Shown: in pieces, positions 13,097 to 23,280 of the stretch
Numbering within the stretch: position 1 is the first letter of the stretch
How the letters are laid out: each line of letters starts with the position of its first letter
Assembly: GCA_948567375.1 (NCBI GenBank)
Contig: OX419757.1
Span: 59,272,001-59,336,000, forward strand
DNA length: 64,000 nt
Origin: Lunularia cruciata
Lineage: Eukaryota > Streptophyta > Marchantiopsida > Lunulariales > Lunulariaceae
Direction: 5' to 3'
Position numbers and translations under genes: made by a program
Notes under the pieces: model-generated
What the model saw: the letters and a program-made list of their open reading frames with translations, nothing else
What the model was told of the DNA's origin: nothing
Database searches by the model: none

Positions 13097-13800
13097 TTCT
13101 CAATATTCTAGTTCTATATTAGGAGGATGAGTCATTTGTTATATTGACAATAATACTTAAATAGGACTAGATGATTATAACTCAACATATCATACTATGA
13201 GTAAATCAATCAGATTAGACTTTGTTTTTTAGGAAGATTGGTACATCTCATATTACTTAGTAATTTCTTTGACTACATTCGTTTTCTAATATTAATATAC
13301 TTGGAGTCATATTTTTTCTTATTTATTTAAATTAATCATAATAATGAAAATATGATAAGTTGTACCTTATTTCTACATAGCATAAGTCTCATAATGTAAT
13401 TTTTTTTAATATTAATCTATTAACACATAAAATAAAATGTGCAGTGAAGGTAGGAATAAGGTTCAAATGATAGAGATACTTATATAATTCAGTTCCGCCA
13501 AGAGTTCGGCCCGTCATTTACGCGCAGTGTTGAGGAAAGGGTCCATTTACGAATCTTATATATATACACCATATAATATAAATTATCTATATAGTTGATA
13601 GATTTATAATAAACTGTAATTAGAACCATGTGAGAAGATTTTACATATGATCAGATCAGTATTATCCTTTGTACAGAATAGAAAATCTTAAATTTTATTG
13701 CTGTTAAATTATCTAACTATCCAGTTCGTGAAAATATCATTTGGATTAATATGGAAGATCAGCTAGAATAAAATAAATAAAACAACACATCTTCTTAGAC
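13097..13800. other. AT-rich spacer between LINE-A and the BCCP upstream region
   Basis: No gene is visible. A TATATATATACACC stretch lies near 13555, roughly 1 kb upstream of the BCCP start codon, too far to be assigned as its TATA box without transcript data. Confidence 0.5.
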
Positions 13801-14559
13801 CTTGCCCATCTCGTTACATCGTGATGAGGAACATTTCCGTCGATGGACTGAACAGATTTTCAACAACCTATCCACACGTCGGCAGCAGGGAAAGGGTTCG
13901 ATTTAGCCCAGTGAGCCAGTGGATCAAGATGGTGCGGGAAGCTCGACCCATTGGGCGAACCCATGACCTTTATCGTTTCTGGCAGAAGGGCCCCGGGCAC
14001 GGTCCCGGCCCGCCCGTCCTCCGTCTATCCACTACCCGGTTGATACAAGAGCCAAAAGCATGCTACTACAAGAACACACACACCAGCGCCTGGACGGGTT
14101 ACAAGTGGAGCAGCCTCACTTCACTACTGGAATCCTCATTGGTTCTAACGTCGTCCCTCGTTGAAACCAGTCCCATAAAGGGAATAAGGACGTCTCCGGC
14201 CTCGCTAGGTCCGCCAGCCGTCAGTTGTTTGTATTTCTCGGCCCTCGTTCCTTCCGTCGTCCCCACGACTAGAGAAGCCGAAAGGCTGAGTCCTGTGAGG
14301 AAGCGAAGCAGCGCTTCACACAGAGGAGGAAGAAGAACAGAGCAACGAAGGAAGGTAGAAACACAGAGAGCGCACTTGTGGTTGATTGCTTACACTAGCA
14401 CGAACGAAGTGAGTGAGAGTCCATAAGGGGGAGGAAGAGAAAAGAGATTTTTGTTCGACAAAGAGGGCGTTAAAGAGCTTGATTGAGTTTGGGGTAGAGA
14501 GAGAGGAAGTCGGTGAGAGGATTTGGAGCGGGAGAGAAGAAACAGCGAGGGAGGAACAT
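13801..14559 (+). promoter_or_regulatory. Probable promoter and 5' untranslated region of the BCCP gene
   Basis: Base composition changes sharply to GC-rich here, unlike the AT-rich flanks, and CpG is common, so this is not decayed transposon DNA. The last 230 bases before the start codon are rich in G and A, as in many plant leaders. A 201-codon open frame (13821-14426) crosses the region but has no recognisable domain. An ATG at 14413 is in frame with the BCCP start 49 codons downstream, with no stop between, so an N-terminally longer protein cannot be excluded. The transcription start is unknown. Confidence 0.45.
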
Positions 14560-17364
14560 ATGGCGGCCGCACAGGCAGCAGCTGGTGCTGTTGCAGCAGC
14601 GGGAGTCTCGATTGCTACAGGAAGCAAAAATGGAGCAGGTCTTTCGTCGAATCTTCGAACGTCTGTTGTGGTTTCCTCGCCCGTTTTGAAGGGATGCTCC
14701 ATGTCGATTACTTCATCACTCGATAGGTCGAGGAGCTTTAATGTATGTAGTAGCCTCTTCCATTCATCTGCATACCCTGCAATGTTGAAGTTGTCGTACG
14801 GGGTTTTGAAATTCTTGCCAATTTTAAGGGGTTTGAAAACATTAATCTGAGATTTCTTAAATTAGAAATTCGAGCTGTTATTGGTTATGGCTCTTCGGTG
14901 TTTGAAATCTGGAGTAAATCTTAGAGCCTTAGCAACGAGTCGGTTGGTTGTTCTATGATTTCATTCTTGATTGCTCATGCAAGTATTCTTGACATGCTTT
15001 TGTGTGCGCCGAAGAGCAATTGCCGAGTAGCCGGAGATACCTGGACATTGCATGGAATGCATGCATCCGCTTTGTTCATTCTTGGTGTTCAGCTGCAGGA
15101 AGCACATTGTCGTTCCCCAGCACCCTTCCGTCCCATCTCTCAAAGTTCTTCTAAATATTGTACATCCTCTGCTTTCGAGCAGTGTGAAACTACTTTAAAC
15201 CTCATTATCTTACCTGTTATGGTGGAGGAGATGGAAAGTTTCATTTGATCGAGAATCCTCGGGGTCTTCGCTCGGAGCACCGGACGTGATCCGGAGGCTC
15301 GAGCAAAGTCAATGCAAATGGCGTCCACAGATTTGTCCCGCATAGTAAAGTTTCCTATGGAAATGCCCCAGCGGTTTGCTTGACAGCGAGTCTCATCGTA
15401 GTTTGTAATTACTCCAGTTTTTCTTGTGTCATTTAATGAGAAGAGAATAAGATCTAACGATTCAAGCGATTGTCGGTCAATAAATGACGGCTTAATTTAA
15501 GATTATTTAGACCTTCGGCTTCACATCACTTGGGTTGTTGAGCCTGCCTGCCGCGGTTGGCTCGTTATCAAAGCTGGATTCAGATTCTCGTTACTTCGGA
15601 GACGCTGAAATTATCTGTGAAGATTAATGAATTTGTTAAGTAAGATTAGATTAGATACAAAAGAACCGGGTTATCGGCGTTTGCGCCTGCTTCTGTATCC
15701 ACCTAATTCACTACTTCTCGTTGGTGACGGATGGGAGATCCAAGAAAAAAATAATTTCTGCTGTAATGCCAATCTTCGGGTTCATTGGTTTCTACCTCCC
15801 CTCTTTCTGCTTGCAGCATACTTCCACAGTTAACGTACTTACCTCTGTAGTCTGTGCAGACTGCAGCAGACCACGCACATGGAGTTACAACTTCCGCTAC
15901 CAAGCTGGAAGTTGCGTCCATCGTCGAGGAGGAAAAGGAGATCAAAACTGTGGAGACTCCCACAGAGGCCACTGAAGCTTCAATTTCTTCCTTCATGACC
16001 GACGTAGCCAATTTGGTCAAGTAAGATCCTTTATACTCCGTCCAACTTCACAGGTATTCTGTTATTATTCACGGAAGAGGCCCGGCCCATTTTCGTTTCT
16101 ACTTGATTGTTTAATCTGTTCTTCACCTTTCAACTCCGAAGGGGAGCTCTAGCAAGAGGTCCATATTTCTACTTTATGAGCATTCGGCATCTATGAAAGT
16201 GCCACAAAGTATCTTGGCAAACTGGGAAAATTATTCATGAGCATGAGAAAATGCCAAAATATCAAAATGCTCACAAAATCGCTCAAACATCGATCATGTG
16301 TGTCGTGCTCTCGGCAGGCTGGTGGACTCCAGAGATATCGTAGAGCTTGAAATGAAACACAAGGACTACGAGATTGTCATCAGGAAGAAGGAGGCACTTC
16401 CTGTACCAGCCTCTCCTCCTCAACCGTCGTTCCCTGGTCCTCACGTGATGGCTCACACTTCCTTCCCAGGATATCCTCCACCCATGCCTGCACCTGCACC
16501 TGCTTCTGCCCCTGAAGCTGCTGCCCCTGTAGCCCCTGCAGCCCCTGTTGCTCCCGCAGCCCCTCCTGCTTCACAACACCCACCTATGCTTTCCCCCATG
16601 GCTGGAACTTTCTACAGAAGCCCAGGACCAGGAGAACCAGCATTCGTACAGGTGAGATCGCCGTGGACTACCTGCTTATATACTCTCTCTATTATGAGAG
16701 TTACGGTTCCTGTTCATGTCATCTTTGGATTTGGTATAGCAGATGTTTTGGCCCAAAAATTCTCCTTGTGCACTAAAGTAGGTACGTCGACCTGCGCATG
16801 ATTCGTCGCTGCTCTTTTTACATGTTCTATCTCAGGTTGGAGACAAGGTTACCAAGGGCCAGGTCGTCTGCATCGTAGAAGCTATGAAGCTTATGAACGA
16901 AATCGAGGTATGTGCTGCATTTTCAATACTAGATACTTTTAAAATTTAAAATTTTTAAAAGGTAGGAGCAAGGGATACTAAAATCTGTTGTGTCAGTCTG
17001 GCTCACTTGTTGGTTAATGCAATGCGCAATGGCATGGCAGGCTGATCAATCTGGCACCATCGCGGAAATTGTTGCTGAGGATGGGAAGCCCGTCTCTATC
17101 GAATCTGTAAGTTTTTCTGTGACGGACAAACTTTACTGTGCTGCTTTGCCTTAAGCAAATGAATTTCTGTCATTAGTCTGTCATAATTATTCGGGCATGG
17201 TCTGGACCTATTCACCGAATCTCGCCAAAAGTATTTCTATATCATATTCTGCAGCACTGTTCATCTGAAAGTCAGAGAATACGTAAGACTCTCGGAATCG
17301 GTACTCCGCTGATGCTGAACATTTCTTGCATCTCTTACAGCCTCTCTACATTATCAAGCCTTGA
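14560..17364 (+). CDS. BCCP: Biotin carboxyl carrier protein of plastid acetyl-CoA carboxylase (multi-exon)
   Basis: BCCP carries the biotin that moves carboxyl groups from biotin carboxylase to carboxyltransferase in heteromeric acetyl-CoA carboxylase, the first committed step of plastid fatty-acid synthesis. Exons read: 14560-14726, 15254-15344, 15860-16020, 16318-16651, 16836-16907, 17041-17106, 17341-17364 (stop TGA). They join in phase with GT-AG introns to 304 codons, close to the plant family size. Seen in order: an Ala/Ser-rich N-terminus typical of a chloroplast transit peptide; LVDSRDIVELEM and EIVIRKKEALP (conserved family block); an Ala/Pro linker; SPMAGTFYRSPGPGEPAF; then the biotinyl domain with EAMKLMNEIE. 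The biotin-accepting Lys codon is 16887-16889. The end PLYIIKP matches the family C-terminus. The start at 14560 has good context (ATGGCG) and begins the transit-like segment. The exon 1/2 junction is unsure: a better donor (GTATGT at 14743) paired with an acceptor before 15297 also stays in frame and gives 295 residues. The frame appears intact. Confidence 0.93.
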
Positions 17365-18050
17365 GGCGGAGAAGATCAATGCCGTCGGTCTTTGGAAGTT
17401 ATGCCATTGAAGAATGCAGAGAGTAGAAGCATGAAATGACAAGAGAGGCTTAAACACAGCTTAGCACTGTTCTCTGAGACATCTAACGAGCTTCAGATGA
17501 CGATGAGAGAAGGCATAGCCAGGTGAGTCAACAAAGGCAACAGAGGTGTATCATCAGGACGATGTGACTTACTTTGCTGTTGGAATCGCCTTGTTATTTC
17601 ATTCCTTGGCGGCTCAGATGAGCCGAAGTTAGAATAGTGTTTCGGAATGGAAATAACAACAGAATTTTGAGAATCCAAATTCTGTCCACGCTTTCGAATG
17701 GTTAGAAAATGGTCTCCGCTTACCTCTCATCTCTCACCTGGTTTTTATATGAATTCCTCAATGTTTCCCGATGTGTTTTCCTGTCAAGATGGACTCAATT
17801 CGTGATGTTTCTTATAGTGGATGCAAATATTGAAATCTGAAGTTCTCTTTTGTCTTCGTTTTCCTGTAAAACATGTGACATATATTTCTCTTCAACAGGT
17901 TGCCTAAACTTGAACGTAAAATGCAGTATCGTCACGGTATGAGTGTATCCAGGATGGTATTTCTGGACGTTATATATAGTTTTCAACTCTTTCTAACTTC
18001 GCCCCTAATGTATTTGAGTTTACTATAGCGCAGATCGTCTTACCCTGTGA
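17365..18050 (+). other. BCCP 3' flank, probable 3' untranslated region at its start
   Basis: No coding frame with a recognisable domain follows the BCCP stop. The first few hundred bases probably include the 3' UTR, but no AATAAA-type signal is distinct enough to fix the end. Confidence 0.4.
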
Positions 18051-18083
18051 AACATCGCTCCTATGCATAATAGGAGCGATGTT
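18051..18083. repeat. Perfect 14-bp inverted repeat with 5-base loop
   Basis: AACATCGCTCCTAT (18051-18064) and its exact reverse complement (18070-18083) flank GCATA. It lies about 690 bp beyond the BCCP stop codon. It could be a hairpin in a transcript or a trace of a small transposon. Nothing nearby decides between these. Confidence 0.85.
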
Positions 18084-20117
18084 GAAGTTTACTTTTTGTT
18101 CACTTTGTAGTATCATTGGGAATCATATTGCTTCACCCCCAGATGGGTACCCCGGCTATATTCACTCTTTACCCTAGACGACAGCTTGTTTCCCACTCAG
18201 ACCTGAATGATAGGTGTGCTTTGAGATCTTATGCTGTATAATTGTTTTCTGTAAACAAATCATCATGCATATATGTCGTTGTTACAAGACCTACATTGCA
18301 CTTGTTGAGTAATGTATCAGAACCTTGGGTTTAGATTGAAGCTCTAAGGCCTAACCTCCCGAGTCTCGTCCCCATATACGAACCATATGGAATTTTCCGC
18401 GTCGCCCTTGGATGATCATGGATTCCAACTATGGCAAATAGGAGTGTGTCACAATGCTCCACGACAACGTTAGTACGATCTGAACTGTCTCTTTCTTTCT
18501 CGAGGTCGAGCGCATGCAGATTGGGAGAAGCAACGTCTACCCTATGCCCTACTTGAGCCGAAATGGAGGATAAAGAAAATGGTACAATTCTTGGGAACAT
18601 CACCGCATGGGCAGTTGATAATGTCCCTGGCCGGTTGTCTGGCTGCCCGTACCCGGATGAAACAAGAAAAGTCTGTTTGGACAGCTCCTTGGGAGTCGTG
18701 TGTCCCCGAGTAAGAAGCAACCTCCACCATTGGAGTCCTTGATCGGTAAAAGGAGGCAGGCCCCAGTTTCAAGTTCTCGTACTGTACCTCACTGGAAGAA
18801 TCTTATATCTCACTCGTACCATGCCTGTCGCATCACGATTCTAAGATCACATCAAGAAATAAGACTACGTGCCAACTGAAAATAGCAAGGGCACTCTACT
18901 TGGAACGATTCGAGGACACACGTGATGTAACCTGAAATGTTTAAGTTACTAGGTACTTTACGCATTTCGATACTCCTAGACAAAATGAACCTGAAATGTC
19001 TAGATTACTAGACTACAAAATTACTAAATTAACTAGACGGATCGAACCTGAAATCTCTAAGTTACTCGGTACTTTATCGATTTTGAGAGTCTTAGATGTA
19101 ATGAACGTGTCTTCTGATGCAAGCGTCCTGCATTAGAACCTCAGCTTGTGTCTACCTCTCGCTGATGCTGTAACACGCGAGGAAGGACAAATGACGGGCA
19201 ACTGGCAATAAAATTTTACATATTACGCGTGCAAGAGAGGCCGAACCCACGATCCACAGCTTATGGAAAATGTAGCACTCCTCACCCCTGCTCATGGAAT
19301 TTCTTGGCGGTGCCTTAGTTCACATAAGAAAGTCCGTCCTTGCACCCATGAGAACCTCGTCGGTACATCTCTGGACGATAGTAAACTCCCGTATACAGTC
19401 TATCGACATGCTTTTGTCTTCGTCAATTGCCTGATGTATATGAAAAGGAAACTCGCTGTACTGTACGAGGCTTTCTAAGTGTCCCGATGAAATCCAACGT
19501 TGAGGGGAATGCGGACTCTCGGGGACCAGCAAGTCAAACTTCGCCCAGTAGCGTGGATAATAACTTGAATTTAAGTTTTAAAATCAGTGGATTTTTCGAA
19601 GCTAGGAATCGGCGCTTGGTATCTTATCAGTCGAAGATCACTACTCATTGATCATCATGCCATGTCCGTGGTAGGCTTTTCTGACGGATAATTGAATCCC
19701 AATCTTCTGATTCCTCTGACTCTTCTGTAAGGAAGAGGAACAATCTAAAGTCCAAACAGTTGAATCCAACATGGAACAGATCTTCAAACGTACGTCTGGA
19801 TTCATACGATTTGGAGAGTACTCAGTAGAAATCATGAAGCTCTTTCGACATGTTTCTCCCTTCGTCCAGCTAGAAAGACAGTTTTAAAGTCCCGAGGGTA
19901 CAACAGGACAGTACACGTACCTACTCCTCCCTCCTTGAGGTAGAAGTTCAGACTGGGTGGTGGTTCAGGATTCTTCGTCCGTGATTCAGCATCGTAAGCT
20001 CTCCATACCACGTGTCCATACGTAAATTGTTGCACAAAAGTGTGACCTTCTTTTTGCATTCAGCTTCATTGAGTGAGTTTCATCATACTAGAAGTTCTGG
20101 TCATAAGCACATAACAT
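18084..20117. other. Intergenic DNA, no gene assigned
   Basis: GC content is moderate. Several short frames exist; the longest is a minus-strand frame of 129 codons at 18331-18720, overlapped by a second frame at 18542-18772. Neither shows a domain I recognise and they compete for the same DNA, so I do not call a gene. A three-copy tandem repeat inside is listed separately. Confidence 0.4.
18929..19107. repeat. Three diverged tandem copies of a 57-59 bp unit
   Basis: Copies start at 18929, 18988 and 19045, each with AACCTGAAAT followed by a TTACT and (in copies 1 and 3) GGTACTTTA word, and ending near a TCCTAGA/TCTTAGA element and AATGAAC. The middle copy is the most diverged. Confidence 0.75.
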
Positions 20118-20870
20118 TTTAAAAAGGCGACCGCCTAGGAAAAACGAAGGATGGGAAGACCCATCAAGCGGTACAAGGTACAAGAGACAAAAAAGGGAAC
20201 ATGGGGCTAAGCCCCAATAGAGTCTATATGAGAAATCTGCACCTAAGATATCCGAGCTATGCAAGTCATACTGTCTACACACAACTGGAGCATCCGAAGA
20301 AACATCACCTAATGTGATTGCTCTCCTATGGATTACACCAGCCACTGCCCTCGGTAGAGCAATGGACACACGCTGTCTAAAATATACTACAAAGTATGAT
20401 AATGAGAGTGGTACCCCCTCACGCTTAACATGATAAGCTCTCGTGCACTCCCTGACAAATGTGTCAAATGCCGTGTCCATCGCTCCATATAACTCCAAGA
20501 CTAGAGGAACAAAGAGGTGACCTTGCTGCATGCCCCTGTACTTGGAGACCTTGTGACCTGCTGCTGCACTCGCCGCCCATCCAGGAGGATGGGTAATCAC
20601 TCCCTCCGAAACTGTATCCCGTGTAGGGTCCGTAACCACGACATCCGCTACTGTCACCTGATCATCTCGGACCAAGTATAAGTCTGCCCTAACATGTGTT
20701 GTTTGCAAAGCATATGAACGCTCCATCCAAGCAAAGTATCCACTCTCTTGTGCTATAATAAACATTATGTCCCTAATGGCATCATGGGTAGCTATCCTCT
20801 ATCCTCCAAAAGGACACCGTGTCATGTGGACTGCTACTGCATCTAGTGTAGAACCACACTCACAAGTGAG
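20118..20870 (-). pseudogene. LINE-B CCHC motif and restriction-like endonuclease domain
   Basis: The cysteines of CECG and the HMTRC pair (roughly C-x-C-x9-H-x3-C) precede an open frame of 225 codons. That frame carries the pattern D...(12)...D in RADLYL and VADVVVTDP, then K and Y in HKVSKY. This is the layout of the nuclease that nicks target DNA for first-strand priming in RLE-type elements. A frame change separates the zinc-motif frame (ending 20799) from the nuclease frame (starting at 20765). The catalytic assignment is by pattern only. Confidence 0.65.
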
Positions 20871-23280
20871 TAATGAAGATGCAGATGGGTGGACCAAACC
20901 TAGGCAAAACCTCATCGCTGTAGAGAAAGTAGTTGGTGCGAGTCGGAATGCCCTAATGCACGGTCGAGCTAGGATCCAAGAGCCTTCACCCTTGCCGGAG
21001 CAAGAGCGAAGATGTGCTCTAGTAGCCTTAGGAAAGGACGAGTCGACTAAGAGAGAATGTAGCGTATGATCACATTGTCGCTTCATCAAGGAAGACTGTA
21101 AACCTCTAGTCCAATCTAACAATAGTGAAACAAAAGGTGGAAAATCCTCTCGTGCTCGAGGGGATAGACTATTTCTCGTCTGCCGCAATAACACTTGGAG
21201 AGAATAGGATCCTCCCTCCACCTCTATCACATAAGTCTCCAAAACCAACCTATCAATGACCACAAAATGAGAGGAAAGTAGGGGTGTCGAGAGAGACCAA
21301 CTACCCAAAAATGCTATAGGTGCTATCTCCTCCATAGAAAGCAAGCCAACCCACTACATGAGATTGGCAAAGCCGTCTGTCTATGTGCCAAATCCCCTAT
21401 CAAACACTCAAAAATCCATGGTCCAATAATATCACCAAAGACTCCCATAATCCTCCTATCAAAAGCTCCCAAACGTGATAAGAAAGATGGTGAGGAGTGA
21501 ACTGTACGGATGACGTAGGATAGTTGACGAGCAATACTGGAAGAGAGTATATAAAATTCCACTTACGGATCTCCTAGTAATGGAAGGTCATCCACATGGA
21601 GAACATCCTCTGCAACGATAGTGTCTAAGAAGCGTGTGACAAAATCCTTAGATCCTATTGGCACTCCAAGAACACAAAGTCCATCTTTAGATGTGATACA
21701 CCCCTCTAGAAGCTCAAGGTGGGGAGGGATACCTAAAGGGGACCATGTCCTACACTTTGACACCTTGATTCTCAAGCCTACTAGATGTAGCTCGGTATTC
21801 AAGTAGTCAAAGGCCTGCCTAATTTGATCTATAGGGCCTATGATACGTATATCATCTGCCAAGGAGAGAAATACAAAACCTGGCATGGCCAAAGTAGTAG
21901 ATAGTAGAGCTCTAAAGTGAGCCATGGCAAATAAGGGCCTCCCCAAAGGATCTCCCTTAAGTGTACCAACAGTTGACTCCAAGACGATGACTCTCTCCTG
22001 TGAACCACCATGTTGGTAGTAAAGGGAAGCAGGAGAGCCATAAAAAGACCGCACAAAAGGAATGAGACTAGCCAAGGATCCACCAGCCTCCCTAAGCTCT
22101 CTAAAGATAGATGCCCGTGAGATGCTATTAAAGCGTTCTCAACATCAACTTGTAAGACGACCCACTCCGGATGGATATCTAGGAGTGCTCTAATGCCTAG
22201 AGATATAGCCTCACATCCACCAGGTGTAGCTACTCCAAACTGATGTGGACTAAGGTGTTGTCGAAAGTAAGAATGATGTTGAAGGACAATGGTACGACTG
22301 ACAAAACGCAAAAGATCTCTCCAATGCCTTCCATGTCCTTCTCCATCACGAGAAGTCGACTAGCACCTAACACCCAATTAATAGACATAGGAATGTCTCC
22401 TCTTGCTATTGCTACAACCACCTGAAACAACTCAATAAAACCACTAGAAGGATCATCTGCCTGGAAGCAATCTCTAAGGTGCTCATAAACCATCCTTGAC
22501 AAGCCTCTTGAGGAAAAGCAAGGGGCAGTGCACAATGCTTGTGAAAATAGCGACCTATCAAGACATAAAGGCTGATCAGGCGGATAATCTCTAGTGGTAC
22601 TCCCCTTACTGCTATAGGATGTAGTGAGCGTAGGGAAGAGATAGTCTCATCAGTAGGACTCGCTATAGACAAAGGGTGTAGCGCTTGTGCTGCTCTACTA
22701 AACTCTCCCGCCTGACCCAATGTCCTACATCATCGTAATCGAGTGGACTCTGTGGTATCCTATGGTGATGCTTGTCTCCTAAATCGTGTAGCCCTAACAG
22801 ACTCCTCCTGAAGGGCTGCCCAATCCCTTGCTTGGAATTGATGAAATCTAGCAGCCACCTCTCTATGTCTCACACGTCCTCCTCTAGCATAACGAAGACA
22901 CCATTGAGTGAGTAAGAGGAATAGGAACCATGCTAACTCATCCAAGGGATCACGTGCCAAACGATCAAGTGGTAGGCAAAAAGCATGTCTAGCCTCATCA
23001 TGGAGTGTGCGGGGTAGCCTATGGAATAAACATGGACATGGAAAACTAGTCTCAAATAACCCCAAAATGCAACCCGCTTGAGAAGCTAACCACTCCCACG
23101 ACTCGATCGGTATCCATGGAACTATCAACAAAAGGATAGACAAAGCGTGTGTAATCCCGAGTGTCACTATTGTCAATGTGGTTGCTTGTCTCACGTGGGT
23201 ATCTCAAGTGGTCCAATCGTAGTCCTTGTGCATCCTTCACACATAGCTTTACCCTTTGCTAGGTAAAGCGTCGGTGACAC
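20118..23280 (-). mobile_element. LINE-B: non-LTR retrotransposon with reverse transcriptase and restriction-like endonuclease
   Basis: Read on the minus strand, several overlapping frames join (by frameshifts) into one domain order. There is an Arg-rich N-terminal segment with SRAAQALHPLSIASPTDE near 22690. RT motif A is LQVDVENA near 22150, motif B GTLKGDPLG near 21965, and catalytic SLADDI at about 21862-21845. A cysteine-histidine cluster CECG..HMTRC lies at about 20864-20812, then GGQRIATHDAIRD, and an endonuclease block with RADLYL, VADVVVTDP (acidic residues near 20684 and 20645) and HKVSKY (Lys near 20550). An RT followed by a CCHC motif and a PD-(D/E)xK-like nuclease is the order of RLE-type non-LTR elements (R2, NeSL and relatives), not of the L1 or RTE lineages usual in plants. 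No poly(A) tail or target duplication is clear. Frameshifts make it inactive, but it is much better preserved than LINE-A. The 5' end is approximate. Confidence 0.8.

Noticed and set aside
13821-14426. 201-codon plus-strand frame upstream of BCCP
   Set aside because: No domain, Ser/Arg-rich composition typical of GC-rich leader DNA, and it runs into the BCCP 5' region.
14316-14702. Minus-strand frames opposite BCCP exon 1
   Set aside because: They are the complement of the Ala-rich transit-peptide exon and purine-rich leader; no independent support.
18331-18772. Two overlapping minus-strand frames of 129 and 76 codons
   Set aside because: They compete for the same DNA, show no recognisable motif and no nearby splice or promoter pattern.
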